From Hymenobacter nivis (GTDB lineage Bacteria > Bacteroidota > Bacteroidia > Cytophagales > Hymenobacteraceae), in contig NZ_CP029145.1 in NCBI RefSeq assembly GCF_003149515.1, forward strand, positions 434,001-498,000: 64,000 nt of DNA. Direction: 5' to 3'. This document shows, piece after piece, positions 44,887 through 53,173 of this stretch. Both the position numbers and the translations under genes were made by a program. How positions within the stretch are numbered: position 1 is the stretch's first letter; each line of letters begins with the position of its first letter. The notes beneath the pieces are model-generated. The model was not told the origin of the DNA, searched no databases, and worked only from the letters and a program-made list of their open reading frames with translations.

Positions 44887-45354
44887 CTAGTCCAGTGGCT
44901 CCTCACGTTCGGGCGTGCCGTCGTACTCGGCCACGAAGCGCAGCATCAGCAGCAGCATGTCGGCGGGTATATTGTGGGCGCGGGGCAGTAGGAAACGGCC
45001 ATTTTCAGTATCAAAATAACCAATAATTCGCTGTAGGTCAATGTCCTGTGCAGGACGGAAGCCCATGCCCCAGTCGGGGAAGCTGCGATGGTCGGTGGGG
45101 CCCTCGCCCAGCACTTCGCAGTCGTGGTGGCGCGGGTCGCGGGCAATTTTGTCGTAGTACAGGTGGCGCACTACTGCCTTTTCGCCCTCGATGACCTGCA
45201 TAAACTGGCCATTCGCGGTCGCGGTGTAGAGCAACATGCCCGTGATGCGCTTGGCGTGGTTGATAGGTCGCCAGCGTTGCAGCGACGCCGCTAGCTGGGC
45301 CGTGGTGAACAGGCGCTGCGTCTGGCTCCGATAAATCAGGTAGTACAAATTCAT
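44887..45354 (-). CDS. BLUF-domain blue-light photoreceptor
   Basis: A 155-residue single-domain FAD photosensor starting at ATG 45354. The photochemically essential residues sit at canonical spacing: Tyr8 (YYLIYRS), Asn32 (INHAKRITGMLLY), Gln50 (NGQFMQVIEGE), with Trp95 and Met97 in the DWGMGF loop. A C-terminal helical tail of about 45 residues probably mediates contact with a partner. No enzymatic output domain is attached, and no obvious partner is adjacent. Confidence 0.92.
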   Translation of the reverse strand: MNLYYLIYRSQTQRLFTTAQLAASLQRWRPINHAKRITGMLLYTATANGQFMQVIEGEKAVVRHLYYDKIARDPRHHDCEVLGEGPTDHRSFPDWGMGFRPAQDIDLQRIIGYFDTENGRFLLPRAHNIPADMLLLMLRFVAEYDGTPEREEPLD

Positions 45355-45533
45355 TAGGCTCTGATACGGGCGGCGGCCAAAAAAGTGTCGGGCCCCAACA
45401 ACTCGCGCAAAGTAGCCCCGTTTGCCGCGCCGCAACAAAAAAGAGCGGGCAGCCGGCCGGTGCCAACGGCCCGCCCCTGCGGGTACCGTCCCAGAAACAG
45501 GGTTGCTCCAGTAGCCGTGCAAAAGTACACGGG

Positions 45534-45590
45534 TTGCCAATTGCCCGTTGCCAATAAGCCATGGGTTTATTGCCGACGAGCAACCAATGC
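45534..45590. repeat. 7-bp-periodic palindrome centred on CCATGG
   Basis: The left arm is TTGCCAA, TTGCCCG, TTGCCAA, TAAGCCA and the right arm is a diverged complement (GTTGCTC, GTCGGCA, ATAAACC when read back). It lies directly behind the RND pump stop codon (45599). The gap 45355-45598 holds nothing else that I can name. Confidence 0.65.
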
Positions 45591-45598
45591 CTACGAAC

Positions 45599-48500
45599 TT
45601 AATGCGCCACCAGCTCGGCGGGGCCCTCGGCCAGGGGCACGTACTTGGTGTGCTCGGCGCGGTAGAAGCGCTCGAATACCAGCGGGAAGATGAACAGCGT
45701 GAGGACGGTGCCCGTGATGAGGCCCCCAATTACGACAATGGCCAGGGGCTTAGAGGTTTCCGAGCCGATGCCGGTGCTGATGGCGGCCGGCATCAGGCCG
45801 ATGGTAGCCATGAGGGCCGTCATTACCACGGGGCGCACGCGGCTGGCCACGCCCTCGCGGATGCTGTCGTCGAGCATCAGCTTGCGCACCAGGTTTTGCT
45901 TGAAGACGGAGATGAGAATCACGCCGTTCTGAATGCAAATACCAAACAGGGCGATGAAGCCGATGCCGGCTGAAATCGAGAAGTTGGTGTGCGTAATGAG
46001 CAGCGCCGCAATGCCGCCGATGATGGCAAACGGCACGTTGAGCAGCACTAAGCCGGCGTCTTTCAGGTTGCCAAACAGGATGAACAGGATGAAAAAGATG
46101 AGGGCCAGCGATACCGGCACCACTTGCGTGAGGCGCTGCTGGGCCCGTTTCTGGTTCTCGAAGTCGCCGGTCCAGCGCATGCTGTAGCCCTTGGGCAGGT
46201 GCACCACGGCGTCCACTTTGCGCTGGGCTTCCTCGATGGTGCTGCCCATGTCGCGGCCCCGGATGCTGAACTTCACGGCGGCGAAGCGCTTGTTGTCGTC
46301 GCGGTAAATTAGGCTGGGGCCCGTCACGCTGCTGATGGTGGCAATTTCGGTAATCGGAATGGTTTTGCCGCTCTGGGTGGGCACCATCAGGCGGGCAATT
46401 TCCTCGGGCGTCTGGCGGAAGTTCTCCTCATAGCGCACCCGAATCGGGAATTTGCGCTCGCCCTCGTACAGCTGCGAAGCCTCCTTGCCGCCGATGGCCG
46501 TTTCGAGCACCGACTGGGCGTCGGCCTTGCTCACGCCGTAGGCCGCCATGCGCTGCTCATCCAGCTCCACGTGCAGCTCGGGCTGGCCGATGTTGCGCAG
46601 CAGGCCCAGGTCGCCGATGCCGTCCACCTTCTTCAAAATGCCGTACACCTGGCGGGCGTTGGCCTCCAGCGTTTTCAGGTCGGGCCCGTAAATCTTCACG
46701 GCAATGCTGCCCTTCACGCCCGACGCGGCTTCCTCCACGTTGTCGGTAATGGGCTGCGAGAAGTTGAAGTCCACGCCCGGGAAGCGGTTCAGCTTCTCCT
46801 GCATGTGCTCAATCAGGGCCTCGCGGTTGGCCTTGCTCTTCATTTCCTTGTTCACCGCGTCGGTGTGCTTGAGCTGCACCAGGAACTCGTTGTTGTAGAA
46901 GCCCGTGGGGTCGGTGCCGTCGTTGGGGCGGCCGGTCTGGCTCACTACGTCGCCCACCTCGGGGAAGCTCAGAAACACGCGCCGCATCTCGTTGCACAGC
47001 TTGTTCGACTGCTGCAAGTTGATGCTCAACGGTAGTTGGGCACGCACGTAAATCGAGCCCTCGTTCAGCTCCGGCAGAAACTCCGAGCCCAGGAAGTGGA
47101 AGGACCCCAGGCCCAGCACCACCGCCACCGCGGCCACCAGCAGGCTCACGGTTTTGCGGGCGTAGGTGAAAGCCAGGAAGCGCTGGGCCCCGTTGTTGAT
47201 GCCGCGCACGAAGAAGTTGTCCTTCTCGCGCACATTCTTGTTGAGCAGCAGTGAGGCAAGCACCGGCACCAGCGTGAGCGTAAAGATCAGGGCCCCCAGC
47301 AGGGCGAAGCCCAGCGTCCAGGCCAGGGGCGAGAACACTTTGCCCTCCACCTTCTCGAAGGAGAAAATGGGTAGCAGCGCCGTAATGATAATGGCCTTGG
47401 CAAAGAAGATGGACTTGCCCATTTCGCGCCCGGTTTTCTTAATCAGGCCCAGCTTGGCGAGCTTGTTGAAGCGCTCCATGCCCACCTCGTGGGCCTTGTG
47501 GTCGAGGGCCACGAACAGCCCTTCCACCATCACCACGGCCCCGTCGATGATGATGCCGAAGTCGATGGCGCCCATGCTGAGCAGGTTGGCGCTCATGCCG
47601 CGCAGGCGCAGGCAGATGAAGGCAAAGAGCAGCGCCAGCGGGATGATGATGCTCACAATTACCGTGGTGCGCCAGTCGGCCATGAACACCAGCACGATGA
47701 GCGTTACCAGCACAATGCCCTCCATGAGGTTGTGAATCACGGTTTCCGTCGAGAAGTCAATCAGCTGCTGGCGGTCATAGAAGGTTTTGATGTGCACGCC
47801 GGGCGGCAAAATCTTGGTGTTCAGCTCCTCCACTTTGTCCTTGAGGCGGGCAATGACTTCCGAGGGGTTTTCGCCCTTGCGCATCACCACGATGCCTTCG
47901 AGCTTGTCGTTCTCGTAGTTGCGGCCCACCTGGCCCAGGCGTGGCAGCGCCGACTCGTGCACGATGGCCACGTCCTTGATGAGGATGGGCGTACCGTTCA
48001 CGTTCTTGATGACCGTATTGTTGATGTCGTTGATGTTGTTGAGCAGGCCAATGCCGCGCACCACGTAGTTCTGCTGGCCCGAGTTGATGACGTCGCCGCC
48101 CACGTTCACGTTCGAGCGCTGCACGGCCTGGTACACGTCGAGCGGCGTGATGCCGAAGTCCTGGAGCTGGCCCGGGTTCACGCTCACCTCGTATTCCTTG
48201 GCCTCGCCGCCGAAGCTGTTCACGTCGGCCACGCCGGGCACCGATTTCAGCTGGCGGTCGAGCACCCAGTCTTGCAGCGTTTTCAGCTGCCGGATGGTCT
48301 GGTCCTTGCCCTCCAGGGTGTAGCGGTAAATCTCGCCCGTGGGGCCGTAGGGCGGCTGCACGTCGGGCTGGATGCCGTCGGGCAGGTCCACCTCGCGCAG
48401 CAGGTTGTTCACCTGCGGGCGGGCAAAGGCGTCGTCCACGCCGTCGTCGAAAATGACCTTCACCACCGACAGCCCGAAGAGCGTGGTGGAGCGCACCGAC

Positions 48501-48748
48501 GCCTTTTTCTGCACCGGGTTGAGGGCAATTTCGATGGGCACCGTCACGAACTTCTCAATCTCCTCGGCCGAGCGGCCGGGCCATTGCGTAATGATGGTGA
48601 TTTCGGTGTTCGTCACGTCCGGAAACGCCTCAATCGGCGTGTTCCGGTAGCTAATGGCCCCCGCGACGACCGCCAGAATGGTCATCAGGAACACAAAGCC
48701 CCGATTTTTAAGTGAAAAGGCAATAATGCCCTGGATGAACTTATTCAC
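45599..48748 (-). CDS. czcA: CzcA/CusA-family RND efflux pump (first system)
   Basis: A 1049-residue HME-RND inner-membrane pump with 12 membrane helices. In helix 4 the motif AIDFGIIIDGAVVMVE has Asp396, Asp402 and Glu409, the spacing of the Asp402/Asp408/Glu415 triad needed by Cupriavidus CzcA, so divalent ions (Zn, Co, Cd or Ni) are more likely than Cu(I). It exports metal from the periplasm through the adaptor (48917-50011) and TolC channel (50124-51491). Gene order on the minus strand is TolC, adaptor, pump. A 7-bp-word palindrome fills the gap to the adaptor gene. Confidence 0.92.
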   Translation of the reverse strand: MNKFIQGIIAFSLKNRGFVFLMTILAVVAGAISYRNTPIEAFPDVTNTEITIITQWPGRSAEEIEKFVTVPIEIALNPVQKKASVRSTTLFGLSVVKVIFDDGVDDAFARPQVNNLLREVDLPDGIQPDVQPPYGPTGEIYRYTLEGKDQTIRQLKTLQDWVLDRQLKSVPGVADVNSFGGEAKEYEVSVNPGQLQDFGITPLDVYQAVQRSNVNVGGDVINSGQQNYVVRGIGLLNNINDINNTVIKNVNGTPILIKDVAIVHESALPRLGQVGRNYENDKLEGIVVMRKGENPSEVIARLKDKVEELNTKILPPGVHIKTFYDRQQLIDFSTETVIHNLMEGIVLVTLIVLVFMADWRTTVIVSIIIPLALLFAFICLRLRGMSANLLSMGAIDFGIIIDGAVVMVEGLFVALDHKAHEVGMERFNKLAKLGLIKKTGREMGKSIFFAKAIIITALLPIFSFEKVEGKVFSPLAWTLGFALLGALIFTLTLVPVLASLLLNKNVREKDNFFVRGINNGAQRFLAFTYARKTVSLLVAAVAVVLGLGSFHFLGSEFLPELNEGSIYVRAQLPLSINLQQSNKLCNEMRRVFLSFPEVGDVVSQTGRPNDGTDPTGFYNNEFLVQLKHTDAVNKEMKSKANREALIEHMQEKLNRFPGVDFNFSQPITDNVEEAASGVKGSIAVKIYGPDLKTLEANARQVYGILKKVDGIGDLGLLRNIGQPELHVELDEQRMAAYGVSKADAQSVLETAIGGKEASQLYEGERKFPIRVRYEENFRQTPEEIARLMVPTQSGKTIPITEIATISSVTGPSLIYRDDNKRFAAVKFSIRGRDMGSTIEEAQRKVDAVVHLPKGYSMRWTGDFENQKRAQQRLTQVVPVSLALIFFILFILFGNLKDAGLVLLNVPFAIIGGIAALLITHTNFSISAGIGFIALFGICIQNGVILISVFKQNLVRKLMLDDSIREGVASRVRPVVMTALMATIGLMPAAISTGIGSETSKPLAIVVIGGLITGTVLTLFIFPLVFERFYRAEHTKYVPLAEGPAELVAH

Positions 48749-48755
48749 TGCGGTT

Positions 48756-48911
48756 AATTATGAATTAGCAATTATGAATTATGAATTAGACAAAGCCTTA
48801 TTTATCAAAGGATTTGCAGTCGTTTCTAAACCGAATTATTAATTAGGAAATGCAAGGCTGGCACTCATTGCTGGGTTGCAATTCATAATTCATAATTACT
48901 AATTCATAATT
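48756..48911. repeat. 7-bp-periodic palindrome of AATTATG words
   Basis: The left arm has five heptamers AATTATG, AATTAGC, AATTATG, AATTATG, AATTAGA (48756-48790); the right arm (48877-48911), read in complement, has AATTATG, AATTAGT, AATTATG, AATTATG, AATTGCA. The order of words is the same in both arms. About 86 bases of ordinary sequence lie between. It fills the space between adaptor stop and pump start. Confidence 0.88.
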
Positions 48912-48916
48912 AAAAA

Positions 48917-50011
48917 CTAGTCGTTCAGCTCGTCGTAAATCAGTAGCTGGTTTTGGGAGATGAACCGCTCGCCAGCCTTCAGGCCCGCGGCCACGTAGCT
49001 GAAGTCGCCCACGGTGCTGGCAATTTTCACGGGGCGGGTTTCCACGTGGCTGCGGTCTTTGTACACCATCACAAACGTGCGGTCCTTGTCGAACACCACG
49101 GCGCTGGCGGGCACGGCCAGCATGGTGCCGCCGGCGGCATTCTGCACCTTAATCTGGGCGTACATCTCGGGTTTGAGCAGGTAGCCGGGGTTGCGCAGCT
49201 TCACGCGCACCTTCATCACCTTGCTGTCGGGGTCGAGGATGTTGAACACCTTGTCGACGTGGCCCGTGAAGTGGCGGCCGGGGTAGGCCAGCGTCGTCAC
49301 GTCGGCGGTGAAGCCGGGCTGCACCTTGGAGATGTCGGACTGGAACACGCTGGCCAGAATCCATACCTCATCCAAGTCACTCACCGTGAATAGGTTCTCC
49401 ACGTTGCTGTTGTTGAACTGCATCGAGGTGGTCACGTTCTTATCGGTGATGAAGCCCGAGATGGGCGACTTCAGCGAATACTTGCCGTCGGGCGTCACGC
49501 CGTAGATGGCGAGCTGCTTGCGGCTTTTGCCGGCCGTGCCCCGGGCCTTTTGCAGCTCGCTGCGGGCCAGCAGCACGTCGCGCTCCGAGCTCAGGCCAGC
49601 CTTGAACATGTCCTGGGCCACGGCCACGTTTTTCTGGGCAATGGCCAGGTCGGAGCCGGCGGCGGTGCCCTGGTTTTGCAGGTCGGCAATCTCGCCCGAG
49701 CGGATGATGGCCAGCTGCTGGCCCTGGCGCACATAGTCGCCCAGCTCCACGTTCACCTTTTCCACCACGCCGCCCACCAGCGGGAAAATCTTGGCCGTGT
49801 GGTCTTCGTCGGGCGTAATCTGGCCGGTCAGGCTCAGCTCGTTGAGCATGGGGCGCTCCTTCACCGTGTCGATGCGCAACTCCTTCATCACTTCGTCGGT
49901 GATGTGAAAGGCCGGGGCGGCGGCTGTTTCGGGGGCTTTCTTTTCGGCCGAGGAGCAGGCGCTCAGCGTGCCCAGCAGCAGGGCCGGGGCCAGCAGGGAA
50001 ATACGGGTCAT
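48917..50011 (-). CDS. czcB: RND periplasmic adaptor lipoprotein (first system)
   Basis: A 364-residue membrane-fusion protein with lipobox LLLGTLSACSS (Cys at about 19). It shows the barrel-sandwich hybrid halves (GGVVEKVNVELGDYVRQGQQ and SPISGFITDKNV), the alpha-hairpin between them (about 110-160) and beta-barrel and membrane-proximal domains. It joins the pump to the TolC channel. No N-terminal His-rich metal domain is visible. Confidence 0.92.
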   Translation of the reverse strand: MTRISLLAPALLLGTLSACSSAEKKAPETAAAPAFHITDEVMKELRIDTVKERPMLNELSLTGQITPDEDHTAKIFPLVGGVVEKVNVELGDYVRQGQQLAIIRSGEIADLQNQGTAAGSDLAIAQKNVAVAQDMFKAGLSSERDVLLARSELQKARGTAGKSRKQLAIYGVTPDGKYSLKSPISGFITDKNVTTSMQFNNSNVENLFTVSDLDEVWILASVFQSDISKVQPGFTADVTTLAYPGRHFTGHVDKVFNILDPDSKVMKVRVKLRNPGYLLKPEMYAQIKVQNAAGGTMLAVPASAVVFDKDRTFVMVYKDRSHVETRPVKIASTVGDFSYVAAGLKAGERFISQNQLLIYDELND

Positions 50012-50022
50012 TGGGATATCTA

Positions 50023-50109
50023 GGCTGTTGGCTAATAGCTATTAGCTGTTGCGAATCGAATTAAAAAGCGGCCGGTACAAAAAAGCCAGGAGCCAAAAGC
50101 CAGCAGCCA
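50023..50109. repeat. 7-bp-periodic palindrome of GGCT words
   Basis: The left arm (50023-50050) is GGCTGTT, GGCTAAT, AGCTATT, AGCTGTT; the right arm (50082-50109), read in complement, is TGGCTGC, TGGCTTT, TGGCTCC, TGGCTTT. It fills the gap between the TolC stop and the adaptor start. Confidence 0.82.
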
Positions 50110-50123
50110 ATGACTAAAAAAAT

Positions 50124-51491
50124 CTACTCGGCCCGGAACACCGGGCGGCCCACGGCGGCGTTCAGCTGCTCGAAGGCGCGCATGCGGCTGGCCCGCAGCT
50201 GGTTGAGCTGTACCAGGTTGTCGTTGTAAGACTGGTAGTAGTCCAGGAACTCCACCAGGCCGATCAGGCGCCGCGCGTAGGCCTGCTCAATACCGCCGAT
50301 GATGCGGTCGAAGGGCGTAGTGTCGCGGTCGGCCTCCCGGAACTGGGCATCAATCAGGCCCACGAGCTGGTAGTTCTGCTGCACCTCGTTCTGCACTACC
50401 AGGCGGGCTTGGCCAAGCTGGGCCTGGCCGCTCTGGATGAGGGCCTCGGCGGTGCGGATGTTGCCCTGGTTGCGGTTGAATACGGGCACGGCCACGCCCA
50501 GCGTCAGGGCGTTGTAGTTCTGGATGTAGGAGCCGGCGCGGTCGTAGGTGTAGCCTACCAGCAGGTCGGGGGCCACCAGGGCGCGCTGGTAGCGCAGGTT
50601 GTTGCCCTGCTGCTGCAAGTAGGCGGTGCGGGCCAGTAAGTCGCCGCGCAGCACATGGGCCGAGTCCACGAGCTGCTGCATGGCGTAGGGCCCCAGGCTC
50701 AGGTCGCGGGTGCGGGGCAGGTCCACCTGGGGCACGAGGTAGGCCCCCGAGGTGTCGCGCGTCAGTATCCGCAAGTCGCTCATGTTCGGGGCCATGTCCA
50801 CGAACAGCTGCTGGCGCTGGTTCTGGAGCACGAATAAAAACGCCTTGAGGCGGACGACCTCTTTCTGGGCGATGTTGCCCTTCTCGTACTGCTGCTGGTA
50901 GGCCGGAATGATGCGCTGGAACGACGTAATTTCCGTGTCGTACACGGCCAGCGTGCGCTGCTTGTAGTACAGGTCGTAGAAGGCGGTGCGCAGTTGGAAG
51001 CGCAGCGTGCGCAGTAGGTCCTGCAGGTTGTACTGCTCGACAAGGGCGGCTGCCTGGGCCACGTTGACGGCGGCGCGGCGGCGCCCGGCAATGACGATGA
51101 GCTGCTGCACCTGCAAGATGCTCTCACCGGTGCGGGTCACGTCGAAGGTGCGGCCCGTTTCAGGGTTGTGGATGTTCTGCTCCACGCTCACCACGGGGTT
51201 GTCCCACAGGCGGGCTTGCAAAATCTGGGCCTGGGCGGCCGTGATGTTGAAGCGCTGGGAAAGCAGCTGCAAGTTGCCCTGTACGAAGCGCTGCTCGGCC
51301 TGGGCCAGTGTCAGCTGCGCTGTATCCACGGCCAAGGCCCCGGGTAGGGGCGCCACCGGCCGGGGCGCCGGGGCTGGGGGCCCCACGCGGAGGGCGGGCG
51401 CCGGGGCCCCATTCTGGGCCCGGCCCGGCAGCGTGGCGCCTACTTCACAACATACCAGCCAGCCAACTAACAAGAAAAATGAGCGCAGCAT
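50124..51491 (-). CDS. czcC: TolC family outer membrane channel (first system)
   Basis: A 455-residue protein with a signal peptide, a Pro/Ala-rich stretch (about 25-55) and then the two-fold repeated TolC pattern (TLAQAEQRFVQGNLQLLSQR, ALTLGVAVPVFNRNQGNIR, LVEFLDYYQSYNDNLVQLNQ). It forms the trimeric exit duct of the pump. First gene of the operon; the 220-base region upstream (51492-51712) is AT-rich and should hold the promoter. Confidence 0.9.
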   Translation of the reverse strand: MLRSFFLLVGWLVCCEVGATLPGRAQNGAPAPALRVGPPAPAPRPVAPLPGALAVDTAQLTLAQAEQRFVQGNLQLLSQRFNITAAQAQILQARLWDNPVVSVEQNIHNPETGRTFDVTRTGESILQVQQLIVIAGRRRAAVNVAQAAALVEQYNLQDLLRTLRFQLRTAFYDLYYKQRTLAVYDTEITSFQRIIPAYQQQYEKGNIAQKEVVRLKAFLFVLQNQRQQLFVDMAPNMSDLRILTRDTSGAYLVPQVDLPRTRDLSLGPYAMQQLVDSAHVLRGDLLARTAYLQQQGNNLRYQRALVAPDLLVGYTYDRAGSYIQNYNALTLGVAVPVFNRNQGNIRTAEALIQSGQAQLGQARLVVQNEVQQNYQLVGLIDAQFREADRDTTPFDRIIGGIEQAYARRLIGLVEFLDYYQSYNDNLVQLNQLRASRMRAFEQLNAAVGRPVFRAE

Positions 51492-51712
51492 AAAACGTTA
51501 AATAGTGCCATTAAGCCCCATGTTATGTAATACACAAAACGCGGGAGGTTAAAGATCTAGCGTACGCAATGATTGCAAGATGAAGATACAAAGCGTTTTT
51601 TAGGAGATTTCACAAAAAACACAGTTCAAATATTTATTAAAATATTGATTAATAGCTAGTTTATTTGCTAATTATTTTGCCCAGTGCCCGGCCCTAAAGC
51701 GGGCGGGGCGGC
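51492..51712. promoter_or_regulatory. AT-rich promoter region of the first efflux operon
   Basis: The segment is sharply AT-rich against the GC-rich background and lies between the TolC start and the end of the DUF2279 gene. Several TTTG and TAnnnT words occur, and AATATTTATTAAAATATT is a small inverted repeat, but no single promoter stands out. The 11-bp ATTAGA repeats of the second operon are absent. Confidence 0.4.
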
Positions 51713-52684
51713 TTAGTCGGCGGCCGGGAGCAGCGGGTGGAAGCGCACGCCGTCGCGCGGGTTGAACTCAAGGGCCGGGGCCGGGAGCTTTATAAACTGG
51801 GAGGCCCCGAGCAGCATCCGGCCCGTGGAGCCGGCCGGCACGAGGCGGGCAAAGTCGGCGTCGGGCGAGAGGTAGAACTGGCGCACGCGCCGGAACTGCA
51901 CCGGCCGGCCGTCGGCGCCGTACAGCGGCGGGTTGGCGTGGCCGCCCGTCAGGCCGCTGCCGCTGTAGCCCAGGTCCAGGTTCAGCCAGCGCGGGAAGGA
52001 GGGCCCCACGGGCAGCACCGACGCCACGTTTACCGAGAGCCAGTACTGCTGGCCGTTGTAGTCCTTCAGCATTTGGGCCCCGCGGGTGCGGCCCAGCAGC
52101 TCGGGCCGGTACTTGGCGTACAGGCTGCCGCTGAAGCCGTAGCGCAGGCTGGCCCGCTGCTCGCCGAAGCCGTACTGCTGGCCCGCGAACAAGGCAATGC
52201 CGGCCGCGTTGGCCGCCATGTCGCCCTTCGAGAAGCCCCAGCCCTGCGAGTAGCCGTCGAATACCTCGATGGTGCTTTGGTAGAGCAGTGCGATGAGGCC
52301 CCCGGTGAGGACGGCCGTGCGGTCGGGCACGCCGCTCCAGCGAAACAGCTCGTACTCGCCCCGGCTGATGGCGTAGGCCGTGGTGGCGTGGCCCACCTTG
52401 TCCATTTGCAGCCACTCGCCGTTGTCGTCGAAGGTGTGGAAGGGCACGCGCTTGGTGTACCAGGTTTTGCCCAGCAAATACGAAGTGAGGGCGTACACCA
52501 CGGCCGTGCCCATCACCACGCCCACCAGCCGCCCGGTGTGTACGCCGCCGGCCGCCAGCGGGTCGGGCGGCAGTGGCGGGGGCGGGGTGGGCGGCAGGCC
52601 CTGGGCCACGGCCGGGGCCCCCAGCGCCGCGGCGGCCCACAGGGCACCGGTAAGCAGGCGCAGGGTACGGGGAATAACAAACAC
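51713..52684 (-). CDS. DUF2279 family protein
   Basis: A 323-residue protein with signal peptide and Pro-rich linker, followed by the DUF2279 (YfiM-like) core: FDDNGEWLQMDKVGHATTAYA, FDGYSQGWGFSKGDMAANAAG, and YRPELLGRTRGAQMLKDYNGQ. Several weakly hydrophobic segments suggest an outer-membrane-associated protein. Function unknown; it lies between the two efflux operons, in the same direction. Confidence 0.87.
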   Translation of the reverse strand: MFVIPRTLRLLTGALWAAAALGAPAVAQGLPPTPPPPLPPDPLAAGGVHTGRLVGVVMGTAVVYALTSYLLGKTWYTKRVPFHTFDDNGEWLQMDKVGHATTAYAISRGEYELFRWSGVPDRTAVLTGGLIALLYQSTIEVFDGYSQGWGFSKGDMAANAAGIALFAGQQYGFGEQRASLRYGFSGSLYAKYRPELLGRTRGAQMLKDYNGQQYWLSVNVASVLPVGPSFPRWLNLDLGYSGSGLTGGHANPPLYGADGRPVQFRRVRQFYLSPDADFARLVPAGSTGRMLLGASQFIKLPAPALEFNPRDGVRFHPLLPAAD

Positions 52685-52782
52685 AGGCAGCGGCAGAAAA
52701 AAAACCAGCCGCCGGGGCCCCGGCGACGGCCGAAACTACGGCCCCCGGCGGGGTTTGGCTGCGGCCTGGGGCCCAAAACGCA

Positions 52783-52814
52783 AAAAGCGCCAGCCCCACC
52801 GGGCCGGCGCTTTT
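52783..52814 (-). terminator. Intrinsic terminator of the XRE regulator transcript
   Basis: AAAAGCGCC and GGCGCTTTT pair with an inner GGC/GCC extension around a small loop; on the minus strand a T run follows. It lies 34 bases behind the XRE gene (52849). Confidence 0.75.
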
Positions 52815-52848
52815 CTACTTTCGGCGGCTACGGGCCGCATCCCGGTAC

Positions 52849-53148
52849 TTACGCGCCGGTGGGGCGGGGCTGCCCGGGGGCAACTGCCGCAGCCGGCACA
52901 CGGGGCCCGCTGGCCGCGGCGCGGGCCTTGCGGTAGCGGCTGACGTGCGGCAGGTCCACGTGGCGCAGCTCGTCAGGGGTGGCCCCCAGCGCGTAGGCCA
53001 GCCGTTCCAGCATTTCCGCGCCGGGGGTGGCATGGCCCTGCTCGTAGCGGCTGAGGCCGTTGGCGGACAGGCCCACGTGCTGGGCCAGCGCCGCTTGGGA
53101 GAGCCGGGCCCGCCGCCGCAGGTAACGCAGGTTTTTGGCGATATGCAT
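52849..53148 (-). CDS. XRE-family helix-turn-helix regulator
   Basis: A 99-residue protein from ATG 53148. The helix-turn-helix is LRRRARLSQAALAQHVGLSANGLSRYEQG (shown in two parts: recognition helix LSANGLSRYEQG, residues about 26-37), then EMLERLAYALGATPDELRHV. The C-terminal 30 residues are Ala/Pro/Arg-rich. It lies 25 bases behind the second pump gene in the same direction, so it may be the last gene of that operon and its repressor; that is inference. Confidence 0.85.
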   Translation of the reverse strand: MHIAKNLRYLRRRARLSQAALAQHVGLSANGLSRYEQGHATPGAEMLERLAYALGATPDELRHVDLPHVSRYRKARAAASGPRVPAAAVAPGQPRPTGA

Positions 53149-53173
53149 GGTTGGCGGGGGCCCTGGGGCGAGG

